Shown piece by piece: positions 16,345-25,659 of a stretch of 63,530 nucleotides of DNA (positions within the stretch are counted from its first letter, which is position 1; each line of letters begins with the position of its first letter). The position numbers were made by a program, and so were the translations under genes. The notes under the pieces were generated by a model. It saw only the letters and a list, made by a program, of their open reading frames with translations, did no database searches and was not told the origin of the DNA. Source of the DNA: an uncultured Prochlorococcus sp. (GTDB lineage Bacteria; Cyanobacteriota; Cyanobacteriia; PCC-6307; Cyanobiaceae); contig CACBFH010000005.1 in the NCBI GenBank assembly GCA_902538515.1, positions 1 through 63,530 of the forward strand, given 5' to 3'.

Positions 16345-17853
16345 TCAATTATTAAAATAATTATTAATGATTTTCAATACATTAATATAACTTGGATTTT
16401 TTTTAGGAATATGATTACTATAAATATTATTTTTAAGATCATTTTCCTCTTGGTCAATAAAAATTTTCTTGTAAAAGATTTCAATATCATTCAAAAGAGA
16501 ATTTCCTTTTAATTTTTCATTTAGTTCTAAAGATAATTCAGATTTCACAGATTCTTGGCAAAAATTAGTGATTTCTTCTGAACTAATTAAAACCTTATAA
16601 ATTTCTTTTTTTTCTTCTGAATTAGCATTAAAGCATAAATAAATTAGATTAATCATTGAACAATTATTATTTTTGATTTTGAATTCTTTATAAATGTCTG
16701 GCCAAAATTTTAGGGATTTTAGACCTTCTAAACCTCCTTGACTGAGAGAGTATTTATTACACCAATTTACAAATTCCGTGACATCTTTTGGACATCTGTT
16801 GAGTTGCAAAAGCATATCTGATAAAACTTGTCCTGCCTGGAAATTCCTTGTTGGTTTTCCTTCAGTTGGCAGAGTCATGCTCCCTAAAACATCAGCCTTA
16901 ACAGCATTTAATTGAGAAAAAGTGTAATCTCCTTTTTCGAAAAATTTATCATTAATTTTTTCCTTTGCACTAATTATTTCTTCACCATAACCGAGTTCCT
17001 TTAATGAAAGATATTTATTTTCTAATTTATTTTCTTTTCTAACTTGTAATGATACTGATGCGGCCTGATCCAAACATTGTGTTAACAAAATTGTATTAAT
17101 GGTAGGTAGCATCCCTGGCTTATCGGAATGAAAGTTATTTACAAAACCTGCAAATATGGATGAGATATTTTTTATTGATTTTATATATTGACATTCAATA
17201 TTATGCACTCCAGGAGAAACTTGGATTTTCGGGGATAATTGATTCAAAATTCGAGCTCCTATTAAAGCAGTAAGGGCATCAGGATGACAGAAATTCGCAG
17301 TAAAACTATCATTAGGATTTCGTAAAGCTCCGTGACGATGAAATCCTGTAAAAAAAGCTAAATTTGGATATTTATTACAGAGAATAAAGGGGGTTTTGCT
17401 TTTATTATCAATGCAAAAAGAACCAACGAGACAGCCAAGAACCACATTTTCTCTTTTTAAAGTTTTTCTAAGTTTTAAAGCATGTTTAACATCATCTTGA
17501 ATGTGGTTACTGTTTGAAGCAAGAATAACTATCTCACATTCCAATAGAAGATCTTTTAGATCAAAAGACTTTCTTATTCCCTCTGAAGAATAATGTCCCA
17601 TTCTCTTAATCTTTTCAATAGTCTGATTATCCATATCAGAAAGAACATCATTTGAGAAAGCGCCTAACAAATCTCTATCTTCCCGCGGTGCTAAGAGAAT
17701 ATTATTTGATTTTCCATGCATAGCACAGTTATACGCTAATGATGCAGGATATAAACCAACACTGTAGAATCCAACTTTGCTGTTCTCTAAATCTTCAATC
17801 AATGAATAAAAATATTTTTCATCATTTATATTGTCTATAAAATTATTCTTCAT
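16345..17853 (-). CDS. Large GpsA-like NAD(P)-binding protein (glycerol-3-phosphate dehydrogenase relative)
   Basis: A 502-residue protein. Residues 25-165 fit a Rossmann domain (KVGFYSVGLYPASLA at 26-40; CEIVILASNS at 106-115). Residues 215-270 resemble the helical domain of GpsA: IKSIKNISSIFAG with Lys228 where GpsA has its catalytic KN(V/I) lysine, then TINTILLTQCLDQA. The glycine motif is loose (GFYSVG), and about 170 extra C-terminal residues are present, so it is not a standard GpsA (about 330 residues). It diverges from stpA with a 163-bp gap. A role in glycerol-3-phosphate or compatible-solute metabolism is inferred. Confidence 0.55.
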   Translation of the reverse strand: MKNNFIDNINDEKYFYSLIEDLENSKVGFYSVGLYPASLAYNCAMHGKSNNILLAPREDRDLLGAFSNDVLSDMDNQTIEKIKRMGHYSSEGIRKSFDLKDLLLECEIVILASNSNHIQDDVKHALKLRKTLKRENVVLGCLVGSFCIDNKSKTPFILCNKYPNLAFFTGFHRHGALRNPNDSFTANFCHPDALTALIGARILNQLSPKIQVSPGVHNIECQYIKSIKNISSIFAGFVNNFHSDKPGMLPTINTILLTQCLDQAASVSLQVRKENKLENKYLSLKELGYGEEIISAKEKINDKFFEKGDYTFSQLNAVKADVLGSMTLPTEGKPTRNFQAGQVLSDMLLQLNRCPKDVTEFVNWCNKYSLSQGGLEGLKSLKFWPDIYKEFKIKNNNCSMINLIYLCFNANSEEKKEIYKVLISSEEITNFCQESVKSELSLELNEKLKGNSLLNDIEIFYKKIFIDQEENDLKNNIYSNHIPKKNPSYINVLKIINNYFNN

Positions 17854-18016
17854 TTTTGGAAATTCTTGATAATTTTTTTAATTTCTTACCCCTAACAACA
17901 TTTTTCTACATTAAAGCAATTTTTGACCATAGCAAATTATTTATTGTAAATATTGAATTTTTTAATTTATAATTTTTTAAAAAGAAATTAAGTAAAAAAG
18001 AGAAATAACCATAACT

Positions 18017-19237
18017 ATGGAATATATGGCAAGTAATTTAAAAGTTCAAAAACAATTAATTTCTTCTAATAATGTCTTATTTATTCAAGACATTGACGGA
18101 GTTTGTATCCCTCTAGTTAAAGACCCAATGACTAGAGAGTTAGAATCAAAATATATTTATGCAGTAAAAGAATTTGCCGAAGAATTCTTTGTGTTAACTT
18201 GCGGGGAACATGAAGGTTCAAGAGGGGTTAACAGAATAATAGAAAGGACTTTAGGGAGCACTACTGAGCCTAAAAACAAACAGCTATATTTAAGAGGTTT
18301 AGCTGCCTGTGGAGTAGAGTATCAAGACAACAATGGTGAAATAAGTTTTGAAGGAGTCTCAGAAAAAGAACTAAATTTTTTATCAAAAGTACCTAGTTTA
18401 ATAAGACCAAAATTTAATTTCATAGTTAAGAATATTTTTCCTGAACTTAGCCAAGAAGATATCAATTTTCACGCGGTAAAATCAATTTGTGAAACACGCT
18501 TCTCGCCAACGATTAATTTCAATAGTCTATTTGATTTAGTGAAAAAAGATTCTGATAAAAGAAAGCTTATTCAAATTAGTTTTGAAAAGATGATGAATGA
18601 AATCATCTTAAAAGGTGAATCCGAGGGCCTCAAAAACTCATTTTTCCTTCATATTTCACCAAATTTAGGTAATAAAAATGGTAGAGAAACAATTAAACTT
18701 TCTTCTCAAAATGATATCGGATCAACAGACATACAATTACTTATTAAAGGAGCAGTTAAAGATTCTGGAGTTTTATTTCTTTTAAATAAATTTATTGCGG
18801 ATAAAACTGGTAAAGCTCCTTTTGGAAGAAATTTTAATTTTAGAAACTCTCCAAATTCTGTTGCAAAAAAAATTGATTTATGCAAAAGAACTATTCAAAA
18901 AGAAGATATGCCTTTAATTGTAGGAGTTGGTGACACAGTCACTTCAAAAAAAAATAATGATGAAGAAAGTTATCAAAGAGGAGGAAGTGACAGGTCTTTT
19001 CTAGAATTAATACAACTATTAGGTAATGAATTTGGGGTTAAGAATAAAATAATTTTTGTAGATAGTAGTTCTGGCGAAGTTGAAAGACCCTCTACAAAAA
19101 AAACTGGTTTAACAGGGATCAGTGATATTTATGACAACTTAAAGTTTGACTTAGTTTTTAAAAATGGTCCAAAAGAATACATAAGTTGGTTTATTGAACT
19201 TGCTAGTAAGAGATCTAACTTTAAAAAAAATAGTTGA
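18017..19237 (+). CDS. stpA: Glucosylglycerol-phosphate phosphatase (StpA-like)
   Basis: StpA dephosphorylates glucosylglycerol 3-phosphate to the osmolyte glucosylglycerol in salt-stressed cyanobacteria. The 406-residue protein shows the family start LFIQDIDGVCIPLVKDP (21-37), with the HAD-type nucleophile pair Asp25/Asp27, and a late acidic motif VGVGDTVTS. Length matches the family. The start is ATG at 18017; a second ATG lies three codons on. No glucosylglycerol-phosphate synthase is in the window, so in this organism the substrate could instead be a related phosphorylated osmolyte. It diverges from the GpsA-like gene. Confidence 0.8.
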   Translation: MEYMASNLKVQKQLISSNNVLFIQDIDGVCIPLVKDPMTRELESKYIYAVKEFAEEFFVLTCGEHEGSRGVNRIIERTLGSTTEPKNKQLYLRGLAACGVEYQDNNGEISFEGVSEKELNFLSKVPSLIRPKFNFIVKNIFPELSQEDINFHAVKSICETRFSPTINFNSLFDLVKKDSDKRKLIQISFEKMMNEIILKGESEGLKNSFFLHISPNLGNKNGRETIKLSSQNDIGSTDIQLLIKGAVKDSGVLFLLNKFIADKTGKAPFGRNFNFRNSPNSVAKKIDLCKRTIQKEDMPLIVGVGDTVTSKKNNDEESYQRGGSDRSFLELIQLLGNEFGVKNKIIFVDSSSGEVERPSTKKTGLTGISDIYDNLKFDLVFKNGPKEYISWFIELASKRSNFKKNS

Positions 19238-19277
19238 CTTTTTAATCTTCGAATGACAATTTATAAATAATAGATTT

Positions 19278-20210
19278 ATGAAAAAAAAATTTCCCTCAAT
19301 ATATAAAGAACCTATAGACACATTGCAAATTAACATAGGTTATAAATGCAATCAGGCTTGTAAGCATTGTCACGTCAATTCGAGTCCCTTAAGGACTGAA
19401 AAAATGCCCAATGATATGATATCTCTTATCCCAAAGATCATTGAAAAATACAAAATCAAGACTTTAGATATTACAGGTGGGGCGCCAGAACTTCACCCAG
19501 AATTTAAAAACCTAATAACCAGCCTAAGCACAAAACAAGTTGATATTATCGATAGGTGCAATTTGACAATTTTCTTTGAAGAAGGTTATGAAGATCTTCC
19601 TCAATTTCTTGCAAAGAATAAAGTGATAATTACTGCTTCACTTCCTTGTTATGAAAAAAATAATGTTGATTTTCAAAGGGGGTTTGGGGTTTTTGAAAAA
19701 AGTATTAATGCCATAAAAATTCTTAATGATTTGGGCTATGGAAAGATAGAAAATGGATTACAATTAAATCTTGTTTACAATCCTGTAAGCCCAATTCTTC
19801 CTCCTTCTCAGGAAATATTAGAGAAGGATTATAAAAAAATATTATTCGAAAAATACAATATCGTTTTTAATAATTTATATACAATAACTAATATGCCAAT
19901 AAATAGATATGAAGAATCTCTAAGAAGAGAGGGGAAACTAAATACTTATTACAAATTACTAAAAGAAAATTTTAATGAAAAAAATTTAGAAAATCTTATG
20001 TGTAAAAGGACAATTAGCGTAAATTGGCTAGGAGAAATTTATGATTGTGACTTTAACCAACAGATAAATTTTAGAGAGAATAAAGGACCAAAGACACTTT
20101 TTGATCTATTGGATGAATCATTTACTTTTGACTACGGGGTAGCTGTAAAAGAACATTGTTTTGCTTGCACTGCAGGTGCAGGTTCAAGTTGTGGAGGAAC
20201 TTTAAGTTAA
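19278..20210 (+). CDS. arsS: Radical SAM protein of the ArsS (arsenosugar biosynthesis) type
   Basis: A 310-residue radical SAM enzyme. The cluster ligands are Cys24, Cys28 and Cys31 (CNQACKHC), followed by DITGGAPELHPEF (about 64-76). The C-terminal Cys-rich domain ends CFACTAGAGSSCGG (294-307), typical of the radical SAM/Cys-rich family that includes ArsS. ArsS adds a 5'-deoxyadenosyl group to dimethylarsenic to make arsenosugars. No ArsM methyltransferase is adjacent. It follows stpA by 40 bp on the same strand. The family call is good; the arsenic role is inferred from the family. Confidence 0.8.
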   Translation: MKKKFPSIYKEPIDTLQINIGYKCNQACKHCHVNSSPLRTEKMPNDMISLIPKIIEKYKIKTLDITGGAPELHPEFKNLITSLSTKQVDIIDRCNLTIFFEEGYEDLPQFLAKNKVIITASLPCYEKNNVDFQRGFGVFEKSINAIKILNDLGYGKIENGLQLNLVYNPVSPILPPSQEILEKDYKKILFEKYNIVFNNLYTITNMPINRYEESLRREGKLNTYYKLLKENFNEKNLENLMCKRTISVNWLGEIYDCDFNQQINFRENKGPKTLFDLLDESFTFDYGVAVKEHCFACTAGAGSSCGGTLS

Positions 20211-20216
20211 AACCTA

Positions 20217-20669
20217 CTAAATGCAATTAGGACAAATAGCTCTTACATTTAAAGAGGATTCAATTAGTTTAAAACCATTAACTTTTGCTGCAACTTTGCC
20301 TGCTTCTAAAACTTCGTCATTTTCGAATTCTTCTGTTCTTCCACACCTAATACAAATCAAATGATGATGATCCGGTGTGTCGTTACTTAGCAATTCATAT
20401 CTGTGTCCACCCTCACTGAGTTCTAATTCATGAAGCAAACCCATTTGAACTAAAAGTCTTAAAGTTCTGTAAATTGTTGCTAGTGATACTTTGGAGCTTG
20501 TGTTAACTAACTTTTCATGAACCTCTTCAGCACTAAGATGCTTTCCAGAGCCAATATTTTCAAATAAATTAAGAACCTTTAGCCTCTGAGGAGTTAACCT
20601 TTTCCCATCTTTATGTAAACCATCACCAAGAGGGGATGTAATGACATTGTATTGCGAGGATAATGACAA
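20217..20669 (-). CDS. Fur-family metalloregulator
   Basis: A 150-residue repressor: an N-terminal winged helix (about 25-90; LTPQRLKVL, SLATIYRTLRLL) and a C-terminal dimerisation domain with HHHLICIRCG (101-110) and CPNC (146-149). The two CXXC motifs (Cys106/109 and Cys146/149) form the structural zinc site. Fur, Zur and PerR cannot be separated by eye. Iron control is the usual default in Prochlorococcus. The start is TTG. It converges with arsS (6-bp gap), and I see no clear Fur box in its upstream gap. Confidence 0.88.
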   Translation of the reverse strand: MSLSSQYNVITSPLGDGLHKDGKRLTPQRLKVLNLFENIGSGKHLSAEEVHEKLVNTSSKVSLATIYRTLRLLVQMGLLHELELSEGGHRYELLSNDTPDHHHLICIRCGRTEEFENDEVLEAGKVAAKVNGFKLIESSLNVRAICPNCI

Positions 20670-20785
20670 AAGTAACCAATGGCTATTCTCAATAATAACT
20701 CTTGATGAGAGTAAAACAACTTTTTGATTTAAAATGTTTACTAAAGTTCTTCAAAATATTATGTTGAATATAACTTTAAATAGAA

Positions 20786-21355
20786 ATGATGAAGGACAAT
20801 GAAAACTCTTCTGATAAAATTTCCTCAAAAGTAAACGCCTTGCTAATTATTGATATTCAGGAAAAAATTATAAGACCAATTTTTAATAAGGATTCAATAA
20901 TAAAAAACATCAAAAAGCTAGTTAATGCTTACCAAATTTTAGAAGAAAATATATTTATATCTGAGCAGAACCCGCTCAAATTGGGAGAAACGATCCCTGA
21001 ATTATTACCCAAAGCTCGATTTAAAAAGATTGAAAAGATGGTATTTAGCTTAGCTAATATACAAGATTTTCTAAATGAACTTAAAAATAAGAAAATTAGT
21101 AATTTGATAGTTTGTGGGATCGAAACGCATATTTGTATTCAACAAACTGTCCTAGATTGTTTACAAAAAGGATTTGAAGTAATTCTAATATCAGATGCCA
21201 TGGGAAGTCGAAATAGAGTGGATCATGAAATAGCATTACAAAGAATGCATCAGAGTGGGGCGATCTTAACAACAACTGAATCAATAATTTTTGAATTATG
21301 CAAAACTGCTGATAGAAAAGAATTTAAAGAAATTAGAAATATAATAATTAGTTAA
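20786..21355 (+). CDS. Isochorismatase-family hydrolase (YcaC-like)
   Basis: A 189-residue cysteine hydrolase of the isochorismatase-like fold. The triad is visible: Asp23 (LLIIDIQEK), Lys84 (EKMVFS) and Cys117 (CGIETHICIQQ). The cis-peptide GIETHI segment is also conserved. Substrates in this family are amides or isochorismate, and this branch is typically of unknown substrate. Two ATG codons open the frame; I use the first. It diverges from fur with a 116-bp gap. Confidence 0.82.
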   Translation: MMKDNENSSDKISSKVNALLIIDIQEKIIRPIFNKDSIIKNIKKLVNAYQILEENIFISEQNPLKLGETIPELLPKARFKKIEKMVFSLANIQDFLNELKNKKISNLIVCGIETHICIQQTVLDCLQKGFEVILISDAMGSRNRVDHEIALQRMHQSGAILTTTESIIFELCKTADRKEFKEIRNIIIS

Positions 21356-21433
21356 AGAAAAATAAAGACTGGTTTGTTGTTTAGAGATAATTTAAAATTT
21401 TATTAGAGATAAATTTTTAGGGTTTATTTGAAT

Positions 21434-22465
21434 ATGAAATTAGTTACTCAAAACTTTCTTCTGACAATATCTATTTTTTTTATTGGAACTTTATTGTCGA
21501 TAGTAATTTCTAAACTTTCAACAACATTTTTTAAAAAGATTTCCAAAAGAACAAAAACAAATTTCGATGATTTTATTTTTGAGGTAATCTCTGGAATTAT
21601 AAAACCTATAGGTTTCCTCCTTTCATTTTATTTTTCAATTGACTATTTTTTTGCTGATGAAATAACTTTCATCTCGGTCTTATTGAATATTTTGAAATTA
21701 TTTATATTAATAATCATCATAAAAGCTCTCAACAAAGTCTTAATAAGATCTTTAACACAATCGACTTCGAAAATTAATGATTCCTCAATTAGTTCAATGG
21801 TATCTTCACTAACTCCATTGATAAAAGCATTAACATGGACCATTGGCTCGATATTTTTCTTACAAAATATAGGTGTTCAAATGACTGCTATTTGGGCTTT
21901 ACTAAGTGCTGGAGGAATTGGAGCAGGATTAGCTTTGAAAGATCCCGTTCAGGAGTTTTTTGAATATATAACAATTTTGCTTGATAAACCTTTTCAAAAA
22001 GGTGAGTTTATAAAATCTGATGGAGTTCTCGGAATGGTTGAGAGAGTGGGAGTACGATCCTCAAGGATAAGAAGTATTAATGGAGAAGTAATAGTAATGA
22101 GCAATAGCGCCCTAACAAATGGAATAATTTCAAATTACGCACAAATGGAAAAAAGGAGATTAGTGCATAAATTAGGAGTTGTTTATGAAACCTCTCCAGA
22201 ACTTATGAAATTAATTCCAAAAATAATTAAAAAAATAGTTGAAGAAACAAAAGACGCGTCTTTTGATAGATGTCATTTCACGGATTTCGGAGACTTCAGT
22301 CTTAATTTCGAACTTGTTTATTACATCCCAACAAATAATTATCTCGCTGCGATGGAAGCTCAACAATCTATAAATTTAAGAATTATTGAGGAATTTTCTG
22401 TGAATAATATAGAGTTTGCATTCCCAACACAAACCTTAAATATTGAAAGTAACAAAGCCAAATGA
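21434..22465 (+). CDS. MscS-family small-conductance mechanosensitive channel
   Basis: An inner-membrane channel that opens on hypo-osmotic shock. The roughly 343-residue protein has about four membrane helices in residues 1-150. The MscS core follows: the pore helix with SAGGIGAGLALKDPVQEF, then the beta domain DKPFQKGEFIK and the SNS motif (VIVMSNSALTNG). The C-terminal alpha/beta domain is complete. ATG at 21434 is used; a TTG two codons upstream (21428) is possible. The 3' end overlaps the opposing SDR gene by 30 bp. Confidence 0.88.
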   Translation: MKLVTQNFLLTISIFFIGTLLSIVISKLSTTFFKKISKRTKTNFDDFIFEVISGIIKPIGFLLSFYFSIDYFFADEITFISVLLNILKLFILIIIIKALNKVLIRSLTQSTSKINDSSISSMVSSLTPLIKALTWTIGSIFFLQNIGVQMTAIWALLSAGGIGAGLALKDPVQEFFEYITILLDKPFQKGEFIKSDGVLGMVERVGVRSSRIRSINGEVIVMSNSALTNGIISNYAQMEKRRLVHKLGVVYETSPELMKLIPKIIKKIVEETKDASFDRCHFTDFGDFSLNFELVYYIPTNNYLAAMEAQQSINLRIIEEFSVNNIEFAFPTQTLNIESNKAK

Positions 22466-23437
22466 TCTACAAATCTCTTCACTTAAAATCCAGAGTTTTG
22501 AAGCCAGCTCAGAATTATTTGCCTCATCACTAACCTTACTTTCAACTAATTTATGTTTTTTAAAAGATATAAGTTTATTACTTAAATGAACGTAACCAAT
22601 ATTATTTAAATTTGAATCAAAAACAATTTCAGAAAGTAACTTACCAGCATTTTCAATGCTTTCAGAAATTCCTAAAATATTTTTTGCAACTTTAGAAAAA
22701 ATTATATATCCAAAGAAATTAAAACGTTTACTGTATCTAAAAAAACCTGAATCATCATTTGGTATTACTAGGCCAGGAGCCCAAGTAATTACAGAAATTT
22801 TACTAGAGGAAATTTTTAATTTTTTTTTAAGTTCTTTAGCAAACAAAATATTACATAACTTACTATTTTTATAAGCTTCATCAGCATTAAAATTTAAAAA
22901 TTGACCTGTAACTTTTTTTCTAAAATCAACTAGATTATTAAGCCCAGCTTTCTTTCCTATATTTCCACCTGAGCTATTGGGATCGTGTACATCTGATGAT
23001 GTAATAATGATTCTAGATTCTTCTTTATCTCTAATTAAATCTTTTAAGATGTTAATTAAGTAAAAATGTGCAAGATGATTTACTGCAAAAGTTAGTTCTA
23101 TGCCTTGTTTTGATACTTTAGGGTAAAAAGAACCCGTATATTGCAAACCTGCATTTAAAACAACAACATCTAAGAAAATCTTTTTATTAACAAAGTAATC
23201 CCTAATTTTTTTAATATTCTCAAGATTTGAAAGATCACAATTTTCAATAATATTTAAATATTTACTGAGGTAATTTTTATCAAAATATTTCTCAATTGTT
23301 TTGAGAAATTCATGCTTTCTTAATTCAGATTTTATTACAACATATAAATTATTTTTTGTCTTTAATAAATTAATAATAGCAAAAAGCCCTATTCCTGAAT
23401 TGCCTCCGGTAATTAAAAATTTTTTATTTTCAATCAT
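22436..23437 (-). CDS. Short-chain dehydrogenase, protochlorophyllide-reductase-like
   Basis: A 333-residue Rossmann enzyme with TGGNSGIG (10-17), VLNAGLQYTG (93-102), a Ser near 147-148, and the catalytic Tyr189/Lys193 in YKNSK. Length and the NHLAHFYLIN segment resemble light-dependent protochlorophyllide oxidoreductase and its many cyanobacterial paralogues. It lacks the close identity expected for the true enzyme, so it is better called LPOR-like. Its last 30 bp overlap the end of the MscS gene, tail to tail. Confidence 0.8.
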   Translation of the reverse strand: MIENKKFLITGGNSGIGLFAIINLLKTKNNLYVVIKSELRKHEFLKTIEKYFDKNYLSKYLNIIENCDLSNLENIKKIRDYFVNKKIFLDVVVLNAGLQYTGSFYPKVSKQGIELTFAVNHLAHFYLINILKDLIRDKEESRIIITSSDVHDPNSSGGNIGKKAGLNNLVDFRKKVTGQFLNFNADEAYKNSKLCNILFAKELKKKLKISSSKISVITWAPGLVIPNDDSGFFRYSKRFNFFGYIIFSKVAKNILGISESIENAGKLLSEIVFDSNLNNIGYVHLSNKLISFKKHKLVESKVSDEANNSELASKLWILSEEICRSFGFVTFNI

Positions 23438-23660
23438 TTAATTTGCTATTTATTTTTTATAATAAAAAATTTTTTAAGTATTTTTTATTTTGTAATCTTA
23501 TAAATTATTGTTAAAACACTGAAAACTTAGTCACTAGTAATTGAGTAATTTGATTATTATTAACCTACTCTCATTATAAGTATTGGATGAAATATATAAT
23601 ACTAGGCGCAGAAATAATAATTTGTTCCATGAATTTCTTTAATCATAAGATTTATATTTA

Positions 23661-24944
23661 ATGTCAAATGCAAATATGCCAGATGTTCTTGTTTTGGGTG
23701 CAGGGCCTGCAGGTATGGCAATTGCCTCAGCTTTAGGCAAGGAAAAATTAGATGTTGAAGTGCTTTCTCCAAATGGACCAGATGAACCTTGGCCAAACAC
23801 ATATGGCATTTGGGGGAAAGAAGTTGATCAACTCGGACTTCAGGATTTACTTGAATATAGATGGAAGAATACTGTAAGTTTTTTTGGGCATGGAGCTTTA
23901 GAAGAACAGGATGATGAGAATAAAGCCACGGAACATTCACTAGATTATGGGCTATTTGATAAGAAGAAACTCCACAATTATTGGTTTAATGAATGCAATA
24001 AGTCTTTCATTAAATGGCATCAAGGCTTTGCAAAGAAAATACATTTTGAAAAATACAAAAGTACAGTAACGACAAAAGATGGCAAGACTTACTCTGCAAG
24101 ATTAGTAGTCGATGCAACAGGATATGATCCTATTTTTCTTAAATTAAAATCGTGTGGTCCCCTAGCAGTCCAAACTTGTTATGGGATAGTAGGCAATTTT
24201 AGTAAACCTCCACTTAAGAAAGGGCAGTTTGTATTAATGGACTATAGAAATGACCATCTTAACGATGAGCAAAAAAAAGAACCGCCCACTTTTCTTTATG
24301 CTATGGATATGGGGGATGGGAAATATTTTCTTGAAGAGACATCTCTAGGTTTAGTAAATCCTTTAACAATGGAAAATTTAAAAGAGAGATTAGAGAAAAG
24401 GCTTTCTTATCGAAATATATCAATCACAAGCATGCAACACGAAGAGCTTGGTTTATTTCTACCAATGAATATGCCAATACCTGATTTCAAACAACAAATA
24501 CTTGGATATGGTGGTGCTGCTTCAATGGTCCATCCTGCATCCGGATACTTAATTGGTAATGTTTTAAGAAGAGCTCCACTTGTCGCAAAAGCAGTATCAG
24601 AAGCTATTAAAAACAAAAATCTTAGTACCTATCAAATTGCAAGAAAAGGTTGGGAAACTTTATGGTCAAAAGAATTAATAAGAAAGAAATCACTTTACCA
24701 ATTTGGATTAGAAAAACTCATGAGGTTTGATGAAAAACTATTGAGAGAATTTTTTGGCAGTTTTTTCCAACTACCTAAAAATCAATGGTATGGTTTTCTT
24801 ACTGATACTCTCTCCTTAAGAGAGATTGTATATGCCATGTGCATAATGTTTATAAAGGCTCCATGGAGTGTAAAAAAAGGTCTGATGGTTATGCATGGTA
24901 GAGAATTAAAAATGTTACTCAGGATAATATTTCCAAATATATAA
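23661..24944 (+). CDS. crtL: Lycopene cyclase, CrtL type
   Basis: A membrane-associated flavoprotein that cyclises lycopene ends into ionone rings on the way to alpha/beta-carotene and zeaxanthin. The 427-residue protein has the dinucleotide motif GAGPAG (13-18), TYGIWGKE (47-54), DYGLFDKKKL (95-104), FLEETSL (223-229) and YGGAASMVHPASGY near 290, as in cyanobacterial and plant CrtL. Prochlorococcus has two paralogues, beta and epsilon/bifunctional. My memory of gene order points to the epsilon-type copy here, but sequence reading alone does not decide. The next gene follows by 7 bp. Confidence 0.88.
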   Translation: MSNANMPDVLVLGAGPAGMAIASALGKEKLDVEVLSPNGPDEPWPNTYGIWGKEVDQLGLQDLLEYRWKNTVSFFGHGALEEQDDENKATEHSLDYGLFDKKKLHNYWFNECNKSFIKWHQGFAKKIHFEKYKSTVTTKDGKTYSARLVVDATGYDPIFLKLKSCGPLAVQTCYGIVGNFSKPPLKKGQFVLMDYRNDHLNDEQKKEPPTFLYAMDMGDGKYFLEETSLGLVNPLTMENLKERLEKRLSYRNISITSMQHEELGLFLPMNMPIPDFKQQILGYGGAASMVHPASGYLIGNVLRRAPLVAKAVSEAIKNKNLSTYQIARKGWETLWSKELIRKKSLYQFGLEKLMRFDEKLLREFFGSFFQLPKNQWYGFLTDTLSLREIVYAMCIMFIKAPWSVKKGLMVMHGRELKMLLRIIFPNI

Positions 24945-24951
24945 TTTAATA

Positions 24952-25659
24952 ATGAGAACAATATTAATAAGTGGAGCTAATAGAGGTATTGGCCTGAACA
25001 TTGCACATAAAGAATTAAAAGAAGGCAATAGAATTAGCGTTGGCATAAGAGATTTAGAATCATTAAAAGGAAGCGCTATTGATCCAAATAAATGGCCAGA
25101 AGGGAGCATAATTATCAACCACTATGAAGCATTAAAAAAAAATACAGCCGAAAATTGGATAAAAAATACCGTTGATAAATTTGGAGGATTTGATTCAGTA
25201 ATAAATTGTTCTGGAGTATTGTCAAAAGTTCCATTTTTATTCAAAGATGGTGAAGAAGAAGATATTTTAAATACGCTCAATATCAACTTTTTGGCAATTT
25301 GGAATCTATGCAGGCTTTCTTGGGATAATTTATGTGCCTCAGGGAGAGGAAGAATTATTGTTTTAGTTTCAATGAGTGGGAAAAGATCTAAAGGTGATTT
25401 AGCCGCTTATTCTTCTTCAAAGTTTGCTTTGATGGGATTATGCCAAACAATGAAAAATAAAGGTTGGGATAAAAACGTAAGGATAACAGCAATTTGCCCA
25501 AGTTGGGTTAACACAGAAATGGCCCAAAAAATTTCTTCCCTAGATAAATCAAGCATGACACAGCCTGAAGATATTGCTGAAATATGCTCAACAATTCTGA
25601 AGTTACCTACACAATCAGTTCCATTTGAAATTGCCTTAAATTGTAATTATGAAATTTAA
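24952..25659 (+). CDS. Short-chain dehydrogenase/reductase
   Basis: A 235-residue classical SDR. It has SGANRGIG (7-14) for NAD(P) binding, NCSGVLSK (85-92) for the structural loop, a catalytic Ser near 140-142, and Tyr153/Lys157 in YSSSK. The length is typical. Substrate unknown. It starts 7 bp after crtL, so cotranscription is likely, but that alone does not assign it to carotenoid synthesis. Its TAA shares the tetranucleotide TTAA with the stop of the opposing gene. Confidence 0.82.
   Translation: MRTILISGANRGIGLNIAHKELKEGNRISVGIRDLESLKGSAIDPNKWPEGSIIINHYEALKKNTAENWIKNTVDKFGGFDSVINCSGVLSKVPFLFKDGEEEDILNTLNINFLAIWNLCRLSWDNLCASGRGRIIVLVSMSGKRSKGDLAAYSSSKFALMGLCQTMKNKGWDKNVRITAICPSWVNTEMAQKISSLDKSSMTQPEDIAEICSTILKLPTQSVPFEIALNCNYEI

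Noticed and set aside
18017-19237. Certain glucosylglycerol production
   Set aside because: StpA alone is not enough; no synthase gene is visible in the window.
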